A DNA stretch of 64,000 nt from Sipunculus nudus (taxonomy: Eukaryota; Annelida; Sipuncula; Golfingiida; Sipunculidae). Location: the NCBI GenBank assembly GCA_026874595.1, contig CM049310.1:23410058-23474057 (forward strand). The letters are read 5' to 3'. A model generated the notes under the pieces. The model saw only the letters and a list, made by a program, of their open reading frames with translations. It searched no databases and had not been told where the DNA came from. A program made the translations under genes and the position numbers. Shown one piece after another: positions 12,801 to 24,909 of the stretch. How positions within the stretch are numbered: the first letter of the stretch is position 1; each line of letters starts with the position of its first letter.

Positions 12801-15800
12801 ACACCATGTCAAGTGTTTTTTACATCAAGTCCACCTAGTAGTGCAACCTTCACTTGTGTTATGTAACCCTCTCCAGGCAGCTTGCCTTGGCTCAGCTTGG
12901 CCACTACTAGCAGGCTTCCCCTCTGCCCTTCACTCTACCCCCCTAGCTGGTGCATAAACTAGATGAATTTTATAATTTTCTGTATTTGATTCATTCTAAT
13001 TCTAGGCTATGATACATTTTAGATTTTGTATTGCCAACAGGGTTACAATGATTTAAAGAGCACATTTAATTGTGTCCACGAAGTGGTGTATTGCTATGAA
13101 AGTGTGGATGTTCATCAGATAAGTAATTCTTTACTTCAGAAGAGTAAAAACTTCACCGGGTGTGAAATTGACTCTTAATTCCAGTAATAAATTATAGCTG
13201 AGATAGTAATTAGCACAATGATATTGTTTGTCCCTCCTTTACCCAACAGTGTGTATACTTTATTTGAAAAGATGTTTTATTTTATTAAATATTACTGAAT
13301 CTTTTATTTTGGTGAATAAAATCAAGCATGTACTGAAATCTCCAATCTACAAAACTTTTTAATAGTGATTCAAGGAATAATCTTAAAGATGCCATGTTGT
13401 GGCATTATTTTCTTTTTAATTTAGTTTAAACATTTGTGTTTTAAAAATAATAAAACAAGACGACCAGAGGTCACGCGCTTGCCGGAAATACTCTGACCCA
13501 GATTGGAAGACAGATAACCTGAACATGTCATAAAGAAGACAAAGCGGAAGAAAATGAGCTATTGTTTGTAAAGACTGGACCAATATTTACAAAGTCACGA
13601 TGATAAAAACAATCTGACGTGTTTTCATGACTTTGACCTTGAACTTTGACCTATTTAAAAATACATATACAGCTTCAAGAAATTGTTCCAATATACAATA
13701 GGTGAAAGTTGCAAAGTGATTCCTGGTAAACTGTGGCCTATGGAATGCTATTATAACAGAGGCAAGAACCAGCTAGTAGGCAACATTTAGGACAACTTGC
13801 AAACAGACAGACATATTGACAAAGTGACACAAAGTTGAGACCAGTTGAACAGACTTAGTTATGTAGGTGAAAAAAAATGAACCAAAGTTTGTGAAGATAG
13901 GACCAGAATGGACAAAGTTATGAGGAAAATAACATTTTGAAGTGTTTTGAAGTGACCGACATACTGACAAAGCGGTATGAAGTACAGACAAAAAGACTAA
14001 ACTATGTTATGAAGAAGACAGAGGAAGAAAATAAGCTACAGTTTATGAAATTTAGGTTTAAAGTTTTAGAGATATGGCCAACAAATGATATGTTGTAGTG
14101 TTTCATGGGCAGCGCCCCCTAGCGGCTATTTTCTGAAACTGAAAAATCATTTTCGAGATATTAGTGTAGGACATAAGATGTATCAGTTTCAAAAGGATTC
14201 TTGCAAAACTGTGGCCTGTAGAATGCTATATGTTAGACACAAGAACAAGCTAGAAGGTGAAAATGATGACACCTGACAGATAGACAGACATACTGTCAAA
14301 GTGACACAAAGCTGAGGCCAGATGACTTGACCAAGTTATGGAGAAGATTCAGGGGAAGAAATTAAGCTAAAGTTTATGTAATTCAGGTGTATAGTTTCGA
14401 GATATCGTCAAAAAATTATACGTTGATGAAGTTTAAGTGCAGCACCCTCTAGCGGCCATATCCCGAAAATGAAAAATCAATTTTGAGATATTAGTGTAAG
14501 ACATAAGATTCACCAATTTCAAAAGGATTCTTGCAAAACTGTGGCCTGTAGAATGCTATATGTAAGACAGAAGCACCAGCAAGAAGGTGAAATTGAGGTC
14601 AACTGACAGACAGACAGACATACTGACAGAGTGACACAAAGTTGAGCAAAGATGACAAGACCATGTTATGAAGAAGACACAGAGGAAGAAAATGAGCCTA
14701 GGTTTGTGAAGATAGGACCAATAGTTACAAAGTTATGATGAAAATAAAATTTTGAATTTTTTCGGTGACCTTGACCTTTGACCTATAATGACCATTAATA
14801 ATAGGCTTCCAGGACTTTTGACTTTCAATCATCCCTGAAAGTTTCAGATCGATTGCTCAAAAATTGTGGCCAGGAGAGTACTTACAAACAAACACACAAA
14901 CAAACAGACATACGCAACTGACCAACATGCTTGCCGAAATTGAAGATTTCCGGCAAGCAATAAATGTGTATGCATAATATGACCCAATCAGAGCTACACT
15001 CTGGATAAATAATGATTGCAACTAAGAATTTTGATATTTTAACTTATATTTTCAGATTTTTTTTATTTCAGATTTATAAAACTTGTAAATAAGAAAATGA
15101 ACCTGATAAAAACTATTAATGGAAAAATTAGATATGCTTAAATAATAGGCTTTAATATAAACTTAAATGCATTATTCCCTTGAAAGTGAAATAAAGGTAT
15201 AAGTCCATTCTGTTCACTTGTCTGTCCATCTGTAAATTTTTCAGTTACATCACAGTATCTCAAAAACTTGTACTGTTTTTTTTCATGACAGTCTTGTCAG
15301 AGTATTAGTTTTGCAGTCATATATTTAGGACTATATTATAACCAAGTAGGAAGGCCCTTTCCTCTAAGCTTCTCATATGCTTATACATATGAAAAACATT
15401 ACAATAGAATATTTTGCATTTGCAGATATTTCAAACTTCAGCTGAGCGCCGTGACCCATGGGTCCCTTGTTTTTTTACTTTTAGAATAAAATAAAACCAA
15501 CATTCCTCATCTTAATTTGTACATCTCCCTAACCCCGGTAAAAAGCCCAGTACACCAGATTTATCAGCTAGTTTAGTTATATTTGCAGTTGTAATGTGCC
15601 AAATATTTACGGGATTTCACCAGATATGTGGACTCTTATTCTGCTGATTACAAAAGTACATGCTCCATTTAACCTATGGGAATGATTTAGAAGTTAATCT
15701 CTCATCAGTCAATACCAATAATTATCTCTGCAAATAAAAAAAAAAACTATTCAAACATGATTTTTATCACAAAAAAATTACATGGTCCATGCCCATGATG

Positions 15801-16165
15801 AGAAATGGGAAATGTAAAGAGATTTGATATATTTAATATTCTGCTCTAAATGTTGCCAATGCACATCCTCTTGTCACCAAACTCTTGCTTTCACAAAACC
15901 TCTCATGGGGGTGGCCATTTTGCATACACACTAAAAATTAGATGTTACAGGATACATGTCAAAAGCATAGGTATACCGCTAGTAATACTTTAGTGTCTGT
16001 CTTTGCAGTTTTCTTCATGTAACTGGAGATTCCTACGGTCGCCCTATTCATGGACAGAGAGAAATCAGTGGATACCCGAGTATGAGTGAAAGTAATTACT
16101 GGCAGGCAGCAGAGGGGATCTACATCAAACCTACTGAGAGCACCCTACAGCATGACGAATTATGA
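6808..16165 (+). CDS. SDF2: Stromal cell-derived factor 2 (SDF2-like, MIR-domain ER protein), whole gene, six exons
   Basis: Six exons (6808-6895, 7632-7744, 8343-8425, 9620-9759, 10400-10481, 16009-16165) join in phase with GT-AG introns into 220 residues plus stop, the usual SDF2 length. Residues 1 to about 28 form a hydrophobic signal peptide (core CCILFLFLTILGII). The remainder reads as three MIR repeats with family motifs VTCGTVLKLLN, VRLHSHDVKYGSGSGQQ, YWQIRG, VRFMHVSTGRNLHSHHF and NYWQAAEG. The chain ends in HDEL, an ER retrieval signal. In animals SDF2 and SDF2L1 are soluble ER proteins that partner an ERdj3/DNAJB11-type co-chaperone and BiP in folding quality control. I start at the first in-frame ATG (6808); a second ATG at 6820 would shorten the signal peptide by four residues. 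SDF2 and SDF2L1 cannot be told apart without a tree. Confidence 0.95.
7632..7744 (+). CDS. SDF2: SDF2 exon 2 (first MIR repeat)
   Basis: Follows acceptor TTTTACAG. It encodes FQYEYVTCGTVLKLLNTRNS and continues to GSGSGQQ, then donor GTAAGT at 7745. The exon ends in phase 0. The strong SDF2-family sequence makes this the clearest exon of the gene. Confidence 0.95.
8343..8425 (+). CDS. SDF2: SDF2 exon 3 (MIR repeat, YWQIRG motif)
   Basis: Follows acceptor TTTTAATCCAG. It encodes SVTGVESSDDHNSYWQIRGK then QDEECTRG, with donor GTATGT at 8426. The exon ends in phase 2, matching exon 4. Confidence 0.95.
9541..9640 (+). repeat. Tandem duplication of the SDF2 exon 4 splice acceptor
   Basis: Two direct copies starting at 9541 and 9588 each contain CATACTATATGTCTATTTTT, an acceptor AG and GGGAGCCAATCC. 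The second copy leads into real exon 4. The first copy keeps a pyrimidine-rich tract, AG and an open frame, so it is a potential alternative 3' splice site. Confidence 0.9.
9620..9759 (+). CDS. SDF2: SDF2 exon 4 (second MIR repeat)
   Basis: Follows acceptor GTGAACAG and encodes EPIRCSQTVRFMHVSTGRNL through EVSAFGEGGEGDS, with donor GTAGGC at 9760. The acceptor and first exon codons are tandemly duplicated just upstream: a second acceptor, GTGAGCAG, ends at 9568. Using it would add 51 bases, 17 codons with no stop, in frame. I prefer the downstream site because it gives the normal family spacing between the exon 3 cysteine and PIRC. Confidence 0.92.
10400..10481 (+). CDS. SDF2: SDF2 exon 5 (third MIR repeat, first part)
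   Basis: Follows acceptor TTATGACAG and encodes DHWTIVCNGKHWRRDDRVRL then RHVATDQ, with donor GTGAGT at 10482. It ends in phase 2, and exon 6 completes the codon as His. The sequence is typical of SDF2 between the second and third MIR repeats. Confidence 0.95.
12123..15470 (+). mobile_element. Family C repeat element in SDF2 intron 5, interrupted by a family D element
   Basis: The left end has a hairpin, CTTAGCTGACT / AGTCATCTGAG, at about 12,128-12,153, followed by GTCCG-rich sequence. The right end has TCAGCTGAG and the palindrome GACCCATGGGTC at about 15,436-15,465. The same ends bound the element at 21,141-24,560. It encodes no protein I can recognise. The plan resembles non-autonomous Helitron-like elements; this is inferred from structure only. 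Confidence 0.65.
13477..14958 (+). mobile_element. Family D repeat element with internal tandem units, nested in family C
   Basis: GCTTGCCGGAAAT at 13,477 is matched by its inverted copy ATTTCCGGCAAGC at 14,946-14,958. That right copy also pairs with GCTTGCCGAAAT at 14,929-14,940 to form a hairpin with a 5-nt loop. Inside, a unit containing GACAGACATACTGACAAAGT recurs near 13,785, 14,285 and 14,615, with clearly related sequence between. No protein is encoded. The true ends may lie a few bases outside these motifs. Confidence 0.6.
16009..16165 (+). CDS. SDF2: SDF2 exon 6 (C-terminus with HDEL)
   Basis: Follows acceptor TGTCTTTGCAG and encodes FLHVTGDSYGRPIHGQREIS, the NYWQAAEGIYIKP motif and the ending STLQHDEL, then TGA at 16,163-16,165. 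HDEL is the KDEL-receptor ligand, so the protein should be an ER-lumen resident. Confidence 0.96.
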
Positions 16166-17790
16166 TTCACAAATCATCTCACATGACTGTATTCGTCCAA
16201 GTTCACTGCTAGAAGAGCTCCCACCTTAATCCCTGACGTGGGAACATCCCCTTTAAGTGTCACTCTCACTTTTTTTGTAAATTAAACTCCACACAGAAAT
16301 TCAAGCAAACCATTTTGTGTATTTGTTTACACATACTGTACAATTTCAGATTTTTTCAAATGAAGATAATGTAATTGTACTATTTGTTTTGACTGTACAT
16401 CAGGGTACATAAAAAACTTATTATCACTAAAGTGCTGCTTCAGTTTGATATAAGCAAGCATTTTTCCAATCATTGAAATTTTTTTTCAACCTGAATATAG
16501 TGTGTTTAGGTGAAATTATTGTAATTCTAGATTGCAGCAGCAGCCACCTTTTCACTTTGCTGCATTCTTCCATGGCAGATATAAAGGCAATTTGTTAATG
16601 TCTGTGATGGACTTGGTAATGTCATCAGGTATTTTTCAGTCTTATACCCATTACCATTGAGAATCATTGTGAAAGTGAATATATCACTCTTTGTGTACCT
16701 CTAACATTTTGCTCACAAAGAAGTGTACTTTGATTTGTGTATTTGTGTTTCTGTGTATTTGTTTTAAATAACGGTCAGGCATGAAAATTACATAACACTA
16801 AGAATTATAAGTATTTTAATCTGACCATTTAAACCATACTACCCAAGTCTGGTACCCATTGGTCTGTTGCAATAACATGACTTTAGTGGACACAAGTCCA
16901 GGGATGTGTGAATCACTATGGCAACGATTATGACATCAGTACTGTATCAAATGAATGGAAGTTTGTAATAGGACTTAGGTTTATTGCAACAGACCCAGAC
17001 TTGTCTAGTTGAATATTTAGTCTTATCATGAAGAGGAGGGAATGAATGTGTAGAAGTGTTTTCTGATGTTAAATACATCAGTTTTGGATTTCATTCATGT
17101 TTCAGTCATCTGTCTGTCACTCAATAGGAATGATAGAAACCTGCCAGGGAACCGTGACTCACACTGCACTGTAAGGGATGGAAGTTGAACCTATGCAATA
17201 AGAAGAGTACTGAAAAGGTGTTTTTATTATGTGTTATGGGAATACAATTTAAATTGGGTTTTATCATTGTAGTGTAGCTTATATAGTTGTTTCTATCTTT
17301 TCCATATGTGTTTTGTGAAAACACAGTATATTGTCTGTGGACTATCATCTCTAATCTTCAAAGGCATTATGTGCATCATCATCAAATAGGTGATCATATT
17401 GATATTTTAAAATGAGTTATACTTCTCAAAAAACTTTTGCATGTCAGCTTGTTTATTGCAGGTCACTGCCACACATACATATTTGTTGGGAACTTTCCTC
17501 CAGTAATGATATATACTAGTCGTATATGCTACAATCAAAGAAAAAAACACAGTTTATTGTTTGGTTGTCAGCTATCATTGATTTGAGCTGTAAAATCATT
17601 TTTCATTCAACAATATTAAACTTTATGTTCTATAGATATCAAGCATTCCCTATACCACTTCATCAAGCCCCTGGCAGTGATTCCTAAACATTCACTAGCA
17701 ATATGTGAGCACTTTGTGTCACGTTTGTGCTGAATGACTTGTGTTTATGTTTGTGTAATAAATCTTGTTATTATGATTGTTTAAATATCT
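16166..17790 (+). other. Probable SDF2 3' untranslated region
   Basis: No coding sequence is seen. The first clear polyadenylation signal after the stop is AATAAA at 17,757, in GT/T-rich sequence, which would give a 3' UTR of about 1.6 kb. Further signals occur at 17,885 and 17,979. The exact end cannot be set without transcripts. Confidence 0.5.
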
Positions 17791-17984
17791 AATAGCTGCA
17801 AATTAACAAGTTAGTTTAGTATGGTAGTGAAGATATCTTTTTTTCATATTATAATTGTAAGAGGAAGAACTGAGAGAGTACTCAAATAAAGACCTTGGTT
17901 GGATTCCCCCTGTAACGCAGTTCAGATGATGTGACTCGTTTTGTGAAGCACAAGTGCAGGCATCGTATCACCTAACTTAATAAA
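17757..17984 (+). terminator. Candidate SDF2 polyadenylation signals
   Basis: Three AATAAA hexamers, at 17,757-17,762, 17,885-17,890 and 17,979-17,984, lie downstream of the SDF2 stop on the sense strand. The last is followed by a T-rich stretch at about 18,000-18,020. Confidence 0.45.
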
Positions 17985-18491
17985 GTCATCAAACATACAT
18001 GTTTCTCCTTTCTTTTTTTCTGTCAGTACATGGACAAAGCTGAGCATTTACAGAACGTCACCATGATAACCACATTATGAACCGAGGACCATTTGTAGTC
18101 AATGTTGACTATCTTAACAGTAGTTTTATTTTATGTTAAATTTATGAGTAGACTGGTTCTTAGTTTTGGATGCATCTTGAAAGTTTCTTCAAACTAGATG
18201 ACGATGAACAATGTTTGTTTCTCCAATGTGGTGCAATATTTCAAGTGCTACTGAATGTCCATAGCCTAAAGAATTAACAATGAAAAATCTCAGTCGTCTT
18301 CTCAAACCAAGATATATTACGGCTGTACTGCACAGAAGTGCCTTGTTTAATCCTACCTAAATTTCCTCTGTGCTTGGTATAAATACGCCCTTGTTACGAT
18401 ATCTCCACGTGAATGCTATGACATCATGCTGAACCTATCGTAGGTAAGAATATGCTGTCAGTCACTGCAATGAATAATTAAGCAGTTTCAT

Positions 18492-19945
18492 TGTATCCGC
18501 CAAAACAAAGTTTTGCGGATTCTATGTTTTTGACCGGGTGCTGCCGCCGCAGCATTCGTTTCCGGAGAACTCCTCTGAGACTACTGGACTGATTTTTCCA
18601 AAACTTACACCAATTATCGGGTCACATGTGAATTGGTGCCTAACCAATTGGCGTTGACCTCTGACCTTTCCTCTCTGCCCAGCGTCCATTTGTGCGTCTG
18701 TTTCCACACATAAACCCACATATCTCAGGAACAGTTTGACCAATCAGGAAAAAAAAAAATGTACAAATGTAGCCCTTGGATAGCTCTATAACATACACAA
18801 AAAATGGTGATGCCACCTGCAACCATGTATGCACAGTGTCCATCTTTTTGTCTGCCTTGGGTTAAAATCACTCATATTTCTGCAATTGTTTGACTAATCA
18901 CCTGAAATTCGGCATGCTTGTACATCCTGGATAGCTATCTTGATTTTATGACAGGTGGCACCACCTACATTCACGTTCACGCTTCAGACATCCATGCTTA
19001 TATCTCCGGACTGGTTTGATGTATCTTCCTAAAAATTTGCATGTATATAGATCTCGCATAGCTCTTTATCATGCGCAAACTGGTGGTGCCACATGCAACC
19101 ATTTTTGCACAGCGTCCGTTTGTTTGTCTGCCGTGGGAAAAAATCACCTCGGCAGTGGTTTGACATATCTGCCTAAAATTTTGCAGGTTTATGCATCCTG
19201 GACAGCTTTCTTGATTTTGTGACAGGTGGCGCCACCTACATTCCAGTCTACGCTGCAGACATCCAAGCTCATTTCTCTGGAACCGTTTAAATGATTGGGC
19301 CAAAATTTTACATGTATATAGCTCTCACATAGCTCTTTATCATACACAAAACTCGAGGGGCCACCTGCAATCATTTTTGCACAGCGTCCGTCTGTTTTTC
19401 TGCTGTTGGCTAAAATCACTCGTATCTTAGTAGTGGTTTGACTTATCTGCCTAAAATTTTGTTTGTTTATACATCTTGGATAGCTTTCTCGATTATTTTG
19501 GCAGGTGGCGCCACCTACATTTATGTTAACGCTGCAGTATTCAGGCTTATATCTCAGGACTGGTTGGACATATCCCTCTGAAATTTTGCATGTGTATAGA
19601 TCTCACGTAGCTCTTAATCATACACAAAATTGGTGGCGCCACCTGCCACCATTTTTGCACAAGTCCTTCTGTTTGTCTGATGTGGGATAAAATCACTCGT
19701 ATACATGTAGTGGTTTGACTTTTCTGCCTAAAATTTTGCATATGTATACAACTTGGACAGCTTTCTGGATTTTGTGGTAGGTGGGGCAACCTACATACAC
19801 ATTTCGGCTGAAGACATCCATGCTAATGTGCAACACACCTCACTCTATTTCCCCTTGCCACTCAATCCATGCCTCACTTCACCCGTTCCACTCTGAATTT
19901 GGCGGATACACGTAGTCGCTTGTCGACTAACCGTATTCCAGTCAA
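18492..19945 (-). mobile_element. Family A repeat element with ~275-bp internal tandem units
   Basis: The left end carries TGTATCCGCCAAA (18,492), part of a hairpin ATCCGCCAAAAC / GTTTTGCGGAT (18,495-18,520). The exact inverse TTTGGCGGATACA occurs at 19,898-19,910. In between, a unit of about 275 bases repeats about four times, each with two copies of a palindrome related to GGTGGCGCCACC. The strand follows the reading that places the hairpin at the 3' end, as in Helentron-associated elements. A second, nested copy lies at 23,205-24,345. Confidence 0.7.
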
Positions 19946-20696
19946 GTGTGGAACTTTGCTATTAACACCTACAGGCCTGTGATGTGCTTGCTTTCCAAAA
20001 AAATTAATCAGATCGCTCATGTAAATATGACTAAACATGTTCCAATGTCTATCAATGGTAGATGAAACAACGGGTACTGAAGAGCCTGGAACAGAACTAA
20101 TAATTATGTTGATTGTGCTCTCTTTATTTATTAAGAGGAAATTAATATATCAACAAAACATCAAAGAAAATTACCAAATCCCCCCTCCCAATATTACGAC
20201 AACCATGGTCAAGTTGAAACAATCTTTTTACTTGAACCTGTCACACCTGACATTTTATAACAGGACTACACAAGAGCCTAAGAAAATATAAATACTGCAG
20301 CTTTTATATATAAAACGAAATTAATTCTAAGAGTAAATTCATATAATTAAGTGGGTATTATTCTATTAATTGAAACGAATAATTTTAGAATGGCAGCTTT
20401 AGAAACTATTGTAAGCTACTGGCGGCGCTACTTATGTTAACCTATGTCCTGTTAAGCACCAAAAGAAAATGTTTTTGTTAAAGGTCACACCACTTATGTT
20501 GGCTGTTATTCAGGTGAAATTGTATTTTAAGTCTTTAACTATATTATTTCATTAATTGTTACACGTTATCATGCACAGTTTTTGTGTTGACTGTATGTAA
20601 GACACTTCTACTTGGGAATGACTATGTCTATCAATTAGATGCACAGCTCCCATTTGATCATTTAAGAACGCATATAATTAATACTCCGCGATTTTA

Positions 20697-20697
<1 letters not shown>

Positions 20698-20734
<37 letters not shown>

Positions 20735-20746
20735 ATATATATATAA
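20698..20746. repeat. (TA)n microsatellite
   Basis: A run of alternating TA with one TTA interruption. Confidence 0.9.
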
Positions 20747-21140
20747 TATAAATCAATTATAAAAATGCATAATAAATTGATTTATACATACAACTTAGTT
20801 AGCCCTTCCTTACTACACTGATGTTACAGAAGGACTGCAGTATAAGGTCTGCCTCTTTGAGTTTGCTAGTTAATTCACCTTCTTCAGTTTTCTGCCTATT
20901 AATGAAATGATATATACTGTCTTCTAGACTACCAAAATATCTATGGCAGGGCCGGCCCCTACCAAAAAAAATTTGGATCCGCCCTAAAACCCTAAGAAAG
21001 TGGGCTTGAAATGTAACGATTATATTTTGTAAAACGTGCCTTTTTATTAGTAAGTCATTTGGGCACTAGGGGGCAGCACAAAAACATTCTGAATCACCTT
21101 ATGCAACATTCATGAGGTTGGATAGACCGTTTTCCTTTTT

Positions 21141-24100
21141 TAGCTCAGCTGACTGAAAGTCATCTGAGCTATAGCGATCACTCTTTGTCCGTCGTCCGTC
21201 TGTCCGTCTGTCCGTCTGTCCGTCCGTTAACCAGGCACAAATCGTAACCGCTGGACCTAGAACCTTGTAACTTGGGATTCTGAGAGGTCCATAAAAAATC
21301 TCCTTGGAAACCAGAAATTAGGTCTCTGTTACTCATATCCTTCGAGCTATGTGGCCCCAAAGTACCCCCCAGAAAAGTCAAAAATTTCATACAAAAACTT
21401 CAATATCTCATTAACTACTTGACTGATGGTCATGATTTTTGGCATACATATTGATCATGAGATGTTACATCACTTCCTGCAGACTGGTGGCGCCACCTGT
21501 ATTTTTCGATTTTTTACGAATTTTTTTCTCTATTTTTGAGACCTTTAAAAATGTGAACATCTGTTAACAAGGCACAAATCATAAAGACTGGACTTAGAAT
21601 CTTAATTCTTGACACACTGAGAGGTCCATGAAAAATCTCCTTGGAAACCAGAAATTAGGTCTCTGTTACCCATATCCTTTGAGCTATGGGGCCCCAAAGT
21701 ACCCCCCAGAATAGTAAAAAATTTCATACAAAAACTTCAATATCTCAATAACTACATCACTGATGGTCTTCATTTTTGGCATACATATTGATCATGAGAT
21801 GTTCGATCAGTTCCTGCAGACTGGTGGCGCCACCTGTACTGTTTGATTTTTTACGATTTTTTCCTCTATTTTTGAGACCTTTGAGGATGCTGTCATCTGT
21901 TAGTGTGGCACAAATCATAACGACTGGACCTAGAATCTTCATTTTCGACACACTGAGAGACCTATGAAAAGTCTCCATGGAAACCAGAAATTAGGTCTCT
22001 GTTACCCATATCCTTCGAGCTATGGGGCCAAAAATTACCCCCCAGAATAGTCAAAAATTTCATACAAAAACTTCAATATCTCATTAACTACATCACTGAT
22101 GGTCATGATTTTCGACATACATATTGATCATGAGATGTTTCATCAGTTTGTGCAGACTGGTGGCGCCACCTGTATTTTTCAATGTTCACGAATTGTTTTC
22201 TCCATTTTTGAGACCTTTAAGGATGTAGTTATCTGTCAACAGGGTACAAATCGTAACGACTGGACCTAGAATCTTCGTTCTTGACACACAGGGAGACCCA
22301 TGATAAGTCTCCATAGAAACCTGAAATTTGGTCTCTGTTACCCATATCCTTTGAGCTATGGCACTCCAAAGTACAGCTCAGAATAATGGAAAATTTGATA
22401 CAAAAGCTAAAGTATCTGAACAACTAATGCAGAGATAACCATAATTGTTTGCATGGATATTGATCATGGAGTGTTTCATAAGTTTCTGCAGACTGGTGGC
22501 ACCACCTGTATTTGTTCGTTTTTTTTTACGAAATTTTTCTGTATTTTTGAGACCTTTAAAGATATGAACATCTGTTAACAGGGCACAAATCATAAAAACT
22601 GGACCAAGAATCTTCATTCTTGACACACAGGGAGACCCATGTAAAGTCTCCATGGAAACTTGAAATTAGGTCCCTGTTACCCATATTCTTTAAGTTGTAT
22701 GGGTCCAAAATACCCCCCCCCCCCCCCAGAATATTGGAAAATTTGATACAAAAACTGCAGTATTTCAATAACTACAACACTGATGGTCATGATTTTCGGC
22801 ATACATATTGATCATGAGCTGTTCATCAGTTTCTGCAGACTGGGTGTGCCACCTCTATTTTTTTTTTCAAATTTTTACGAATTTTTTTCTTTTTTTTGAG
22901 ACCTTTAAAGATGTGGTTATCTGTCAACAGGGTACAAATCGCAACAACTGGACCTAGAATCTTCATTCTTGTCATGCAAGGAGGCCCATGAAAGGTGCCT
23001 GTGGAAACTTGAAATTAGGTCTCTGTTACCCATATCCTTCAAGCTATAGGACTCCAAAGTATCCCTCAGAATAATGGACAATTTGATACAAAAACTGAAG
23101 TATCTGAACAACTAATGCAGAGATCACCATGATTTTTTTGCATGGATATTGACCATTAAGTGTTTTTATTAGTTTCTGCAGACTGGTGGAGCCACCTGTA
23201 TTTTTGTATCCGCCAAAACGAAGTTTTGCGGATACTATGTTTTTGACCGAGTTCCTCCGCCGCCGCCGCGTTCGTTTCCAGAGAGCTCCTCGGAGACTAA
23301 TGGACCGATCTTTCCCAAACTTACACCTATTATCGGGTCACATGTGAACTGGTGCCTAACCAATTTGCATTGACCTCTGACCTTTCCTCTCTATCCAGTG
23401 TCCATTTGTGGGTCTGTTTCCACTCATAAACCCTCATATCTCGGGAACCGTTTGACCGATCAGGAAATAAAATTGATACAAATGTAGCCCTTGGATTGCT
23501 TTATAACATACACAAAAAATGGTGGCGCCACCTGTAACCATGTTTGCACAGTGTCCATCTGTTCATCTGCATTGGGTTAAAATCACTCATATCTCTGCAG
23601 TGAATTGACTAATTCACCTGAAATTCGTCATGTGTATACATCCAGGATAGCTTTCTTGATTTTATGACAGGTGGCGCCACCTACGTTCACGTTCACACTG
23701 ATGACATCCAAGCTTATATCTCGGGAACCGTTTGACCGATCAGGAAATAAAATTTATACAAATGTAGCCCTTTGATAGCTCTGTAACATACACAAAAAAT
23801 GGTGGCGCCACCTGTAACAATGTTTGCACAGCGTCTGTCTGTTAGTCTGCCGTGGCCTAAAATTACTCATTTCTCTGTAGTGGATCGACATAACTGCCTA
23901 AAATTTTGCAGGTTTATACATCGTGGACACCTTTCTTGATTTTATGACAGGTGGCGCCACCTACATTCTAGTTAATGCTGGACACATCCAAGCTCATATC
24001 TCAGGAACCATTTGACCGATTGGGCCAAAATTGTGCATGTGTTTAGATCTCACATAGGTCTTTATCATGCACAAAACTGGAGGGGTTACCTGGAAAGATT

Positions 24101-24560
24101 TTTGCACAGTGTTTGTCTGTTTGTCTGCCATGGGCAAAAATCGCTCATATACATGTAGTGGTTTGACTTTTCTGCCTAAAATTTTGCAGGTGTATACAAC
24201 TTGGACAGCTTTCTGGATTTGTGGTAGGTGGCACAACCTACATACACATTTAGGCTGCAGACATCCATGCTAATATGCAACATACCTCACTCTATTTCCC
24301 CTTGCCACTCAATCCATGCTTCACTATCTGATTTTGGCAGATACATGTAGTCACTTGTCGGTTACCCGTATTCTAGTTTTAAAAGTTTACACATTTTTCT
24401 CTATTTTTGAGATATATAAATACAGACTAAATCTTGGCCTGTTGGTTAATCTGTTTGATGCTTCAGTTGAATGGGTATATACTACCATTCTGATGATAAA
24501 ATTTCCTTTTGCGAATCTCTTCCCAGTCAGCTGAGCGTCATGACCCATGGGTCACTTGTT
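21141..24560 (+). mobile_element. Family C repeat element with six ~338-bp tandem units, interrupted by a family A copy
   Basis: The left end is a near-perfect hairpin: TAGCTCAGCTGACT (21,141-21,154), loop GAA, then AGTCATCTGAGCTA (21,158-21,171), 13 of 14 paired. The right end at about 24,525-24,560 has the matching AGTCAGCTGAG, then the palindrome GACCCATGGGTC and ACTTGTT. The body is a tandem array whose marker GGTGGCGCCACCTGTA recurs at about 21,485, 21,822, 22,157, 22,494, 22,839 and 23,182, spacing 336-345. No protein is encoded; short open frames here are repeats of the same noncoding unit. Confidence 0.75.
23205..24345 (-). mobile_element. Family A element nested in the family C element
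   Basis: Starts TGTATCCGCCAAAAC, with hairpin partner GTTTTGCGGATA at 23,223, and ends TTTGGCAGATACA at 24,333-24,345 (12 of 13 matches to the inverted start). It closely matches 18,492-19,910 and has the same alternating palindromes at about 23,519, 23,669, 23,802 and 23,949. Family C sequence resumes after it at about 24,380. Confidence 0.7.
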
Positions 24561-24859
24561 CCAATAAACTCTAACAACTTATATAATTTCATAATGTAAA
24601 ACAATGCAAATTAAAAACAAACAATTTTCTTAAAATTTTAGGACTCTCATTTCAGATTATTTTCTGGATGCCACCCACATTTTTCAGATCAAATACAGTG
24701 CGAATGTGTCTCCTTGCATTGCCTGTAATGATGTTGTTACCCGCATCTACCTTTGAGTGTCTGTGATTTAATTCATATCTGATTTTGGAAATCACTTTTT
24801 TGGGGGGCAATTTATATTCAATGTGCCTGTTGTGTCTATAGTTACTTAAATTGTCTGCG

Positions 24860-24865
<6 letters not shown>

Positions 24866-24907
<42 letters not shown>
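24866..24907. repeat. (CT)n microsatellite
   Basis: An uninterrupted CT dinucleotide run of about 40 bases. Confidence 0.95.

Positions 24908-24909
<2 letters not shown>

Noticed and set aside
18522-24273. Many short open frames on both strands with similar peptides
   Set aside because: They are translations of the tandem units of repeat families A and C.
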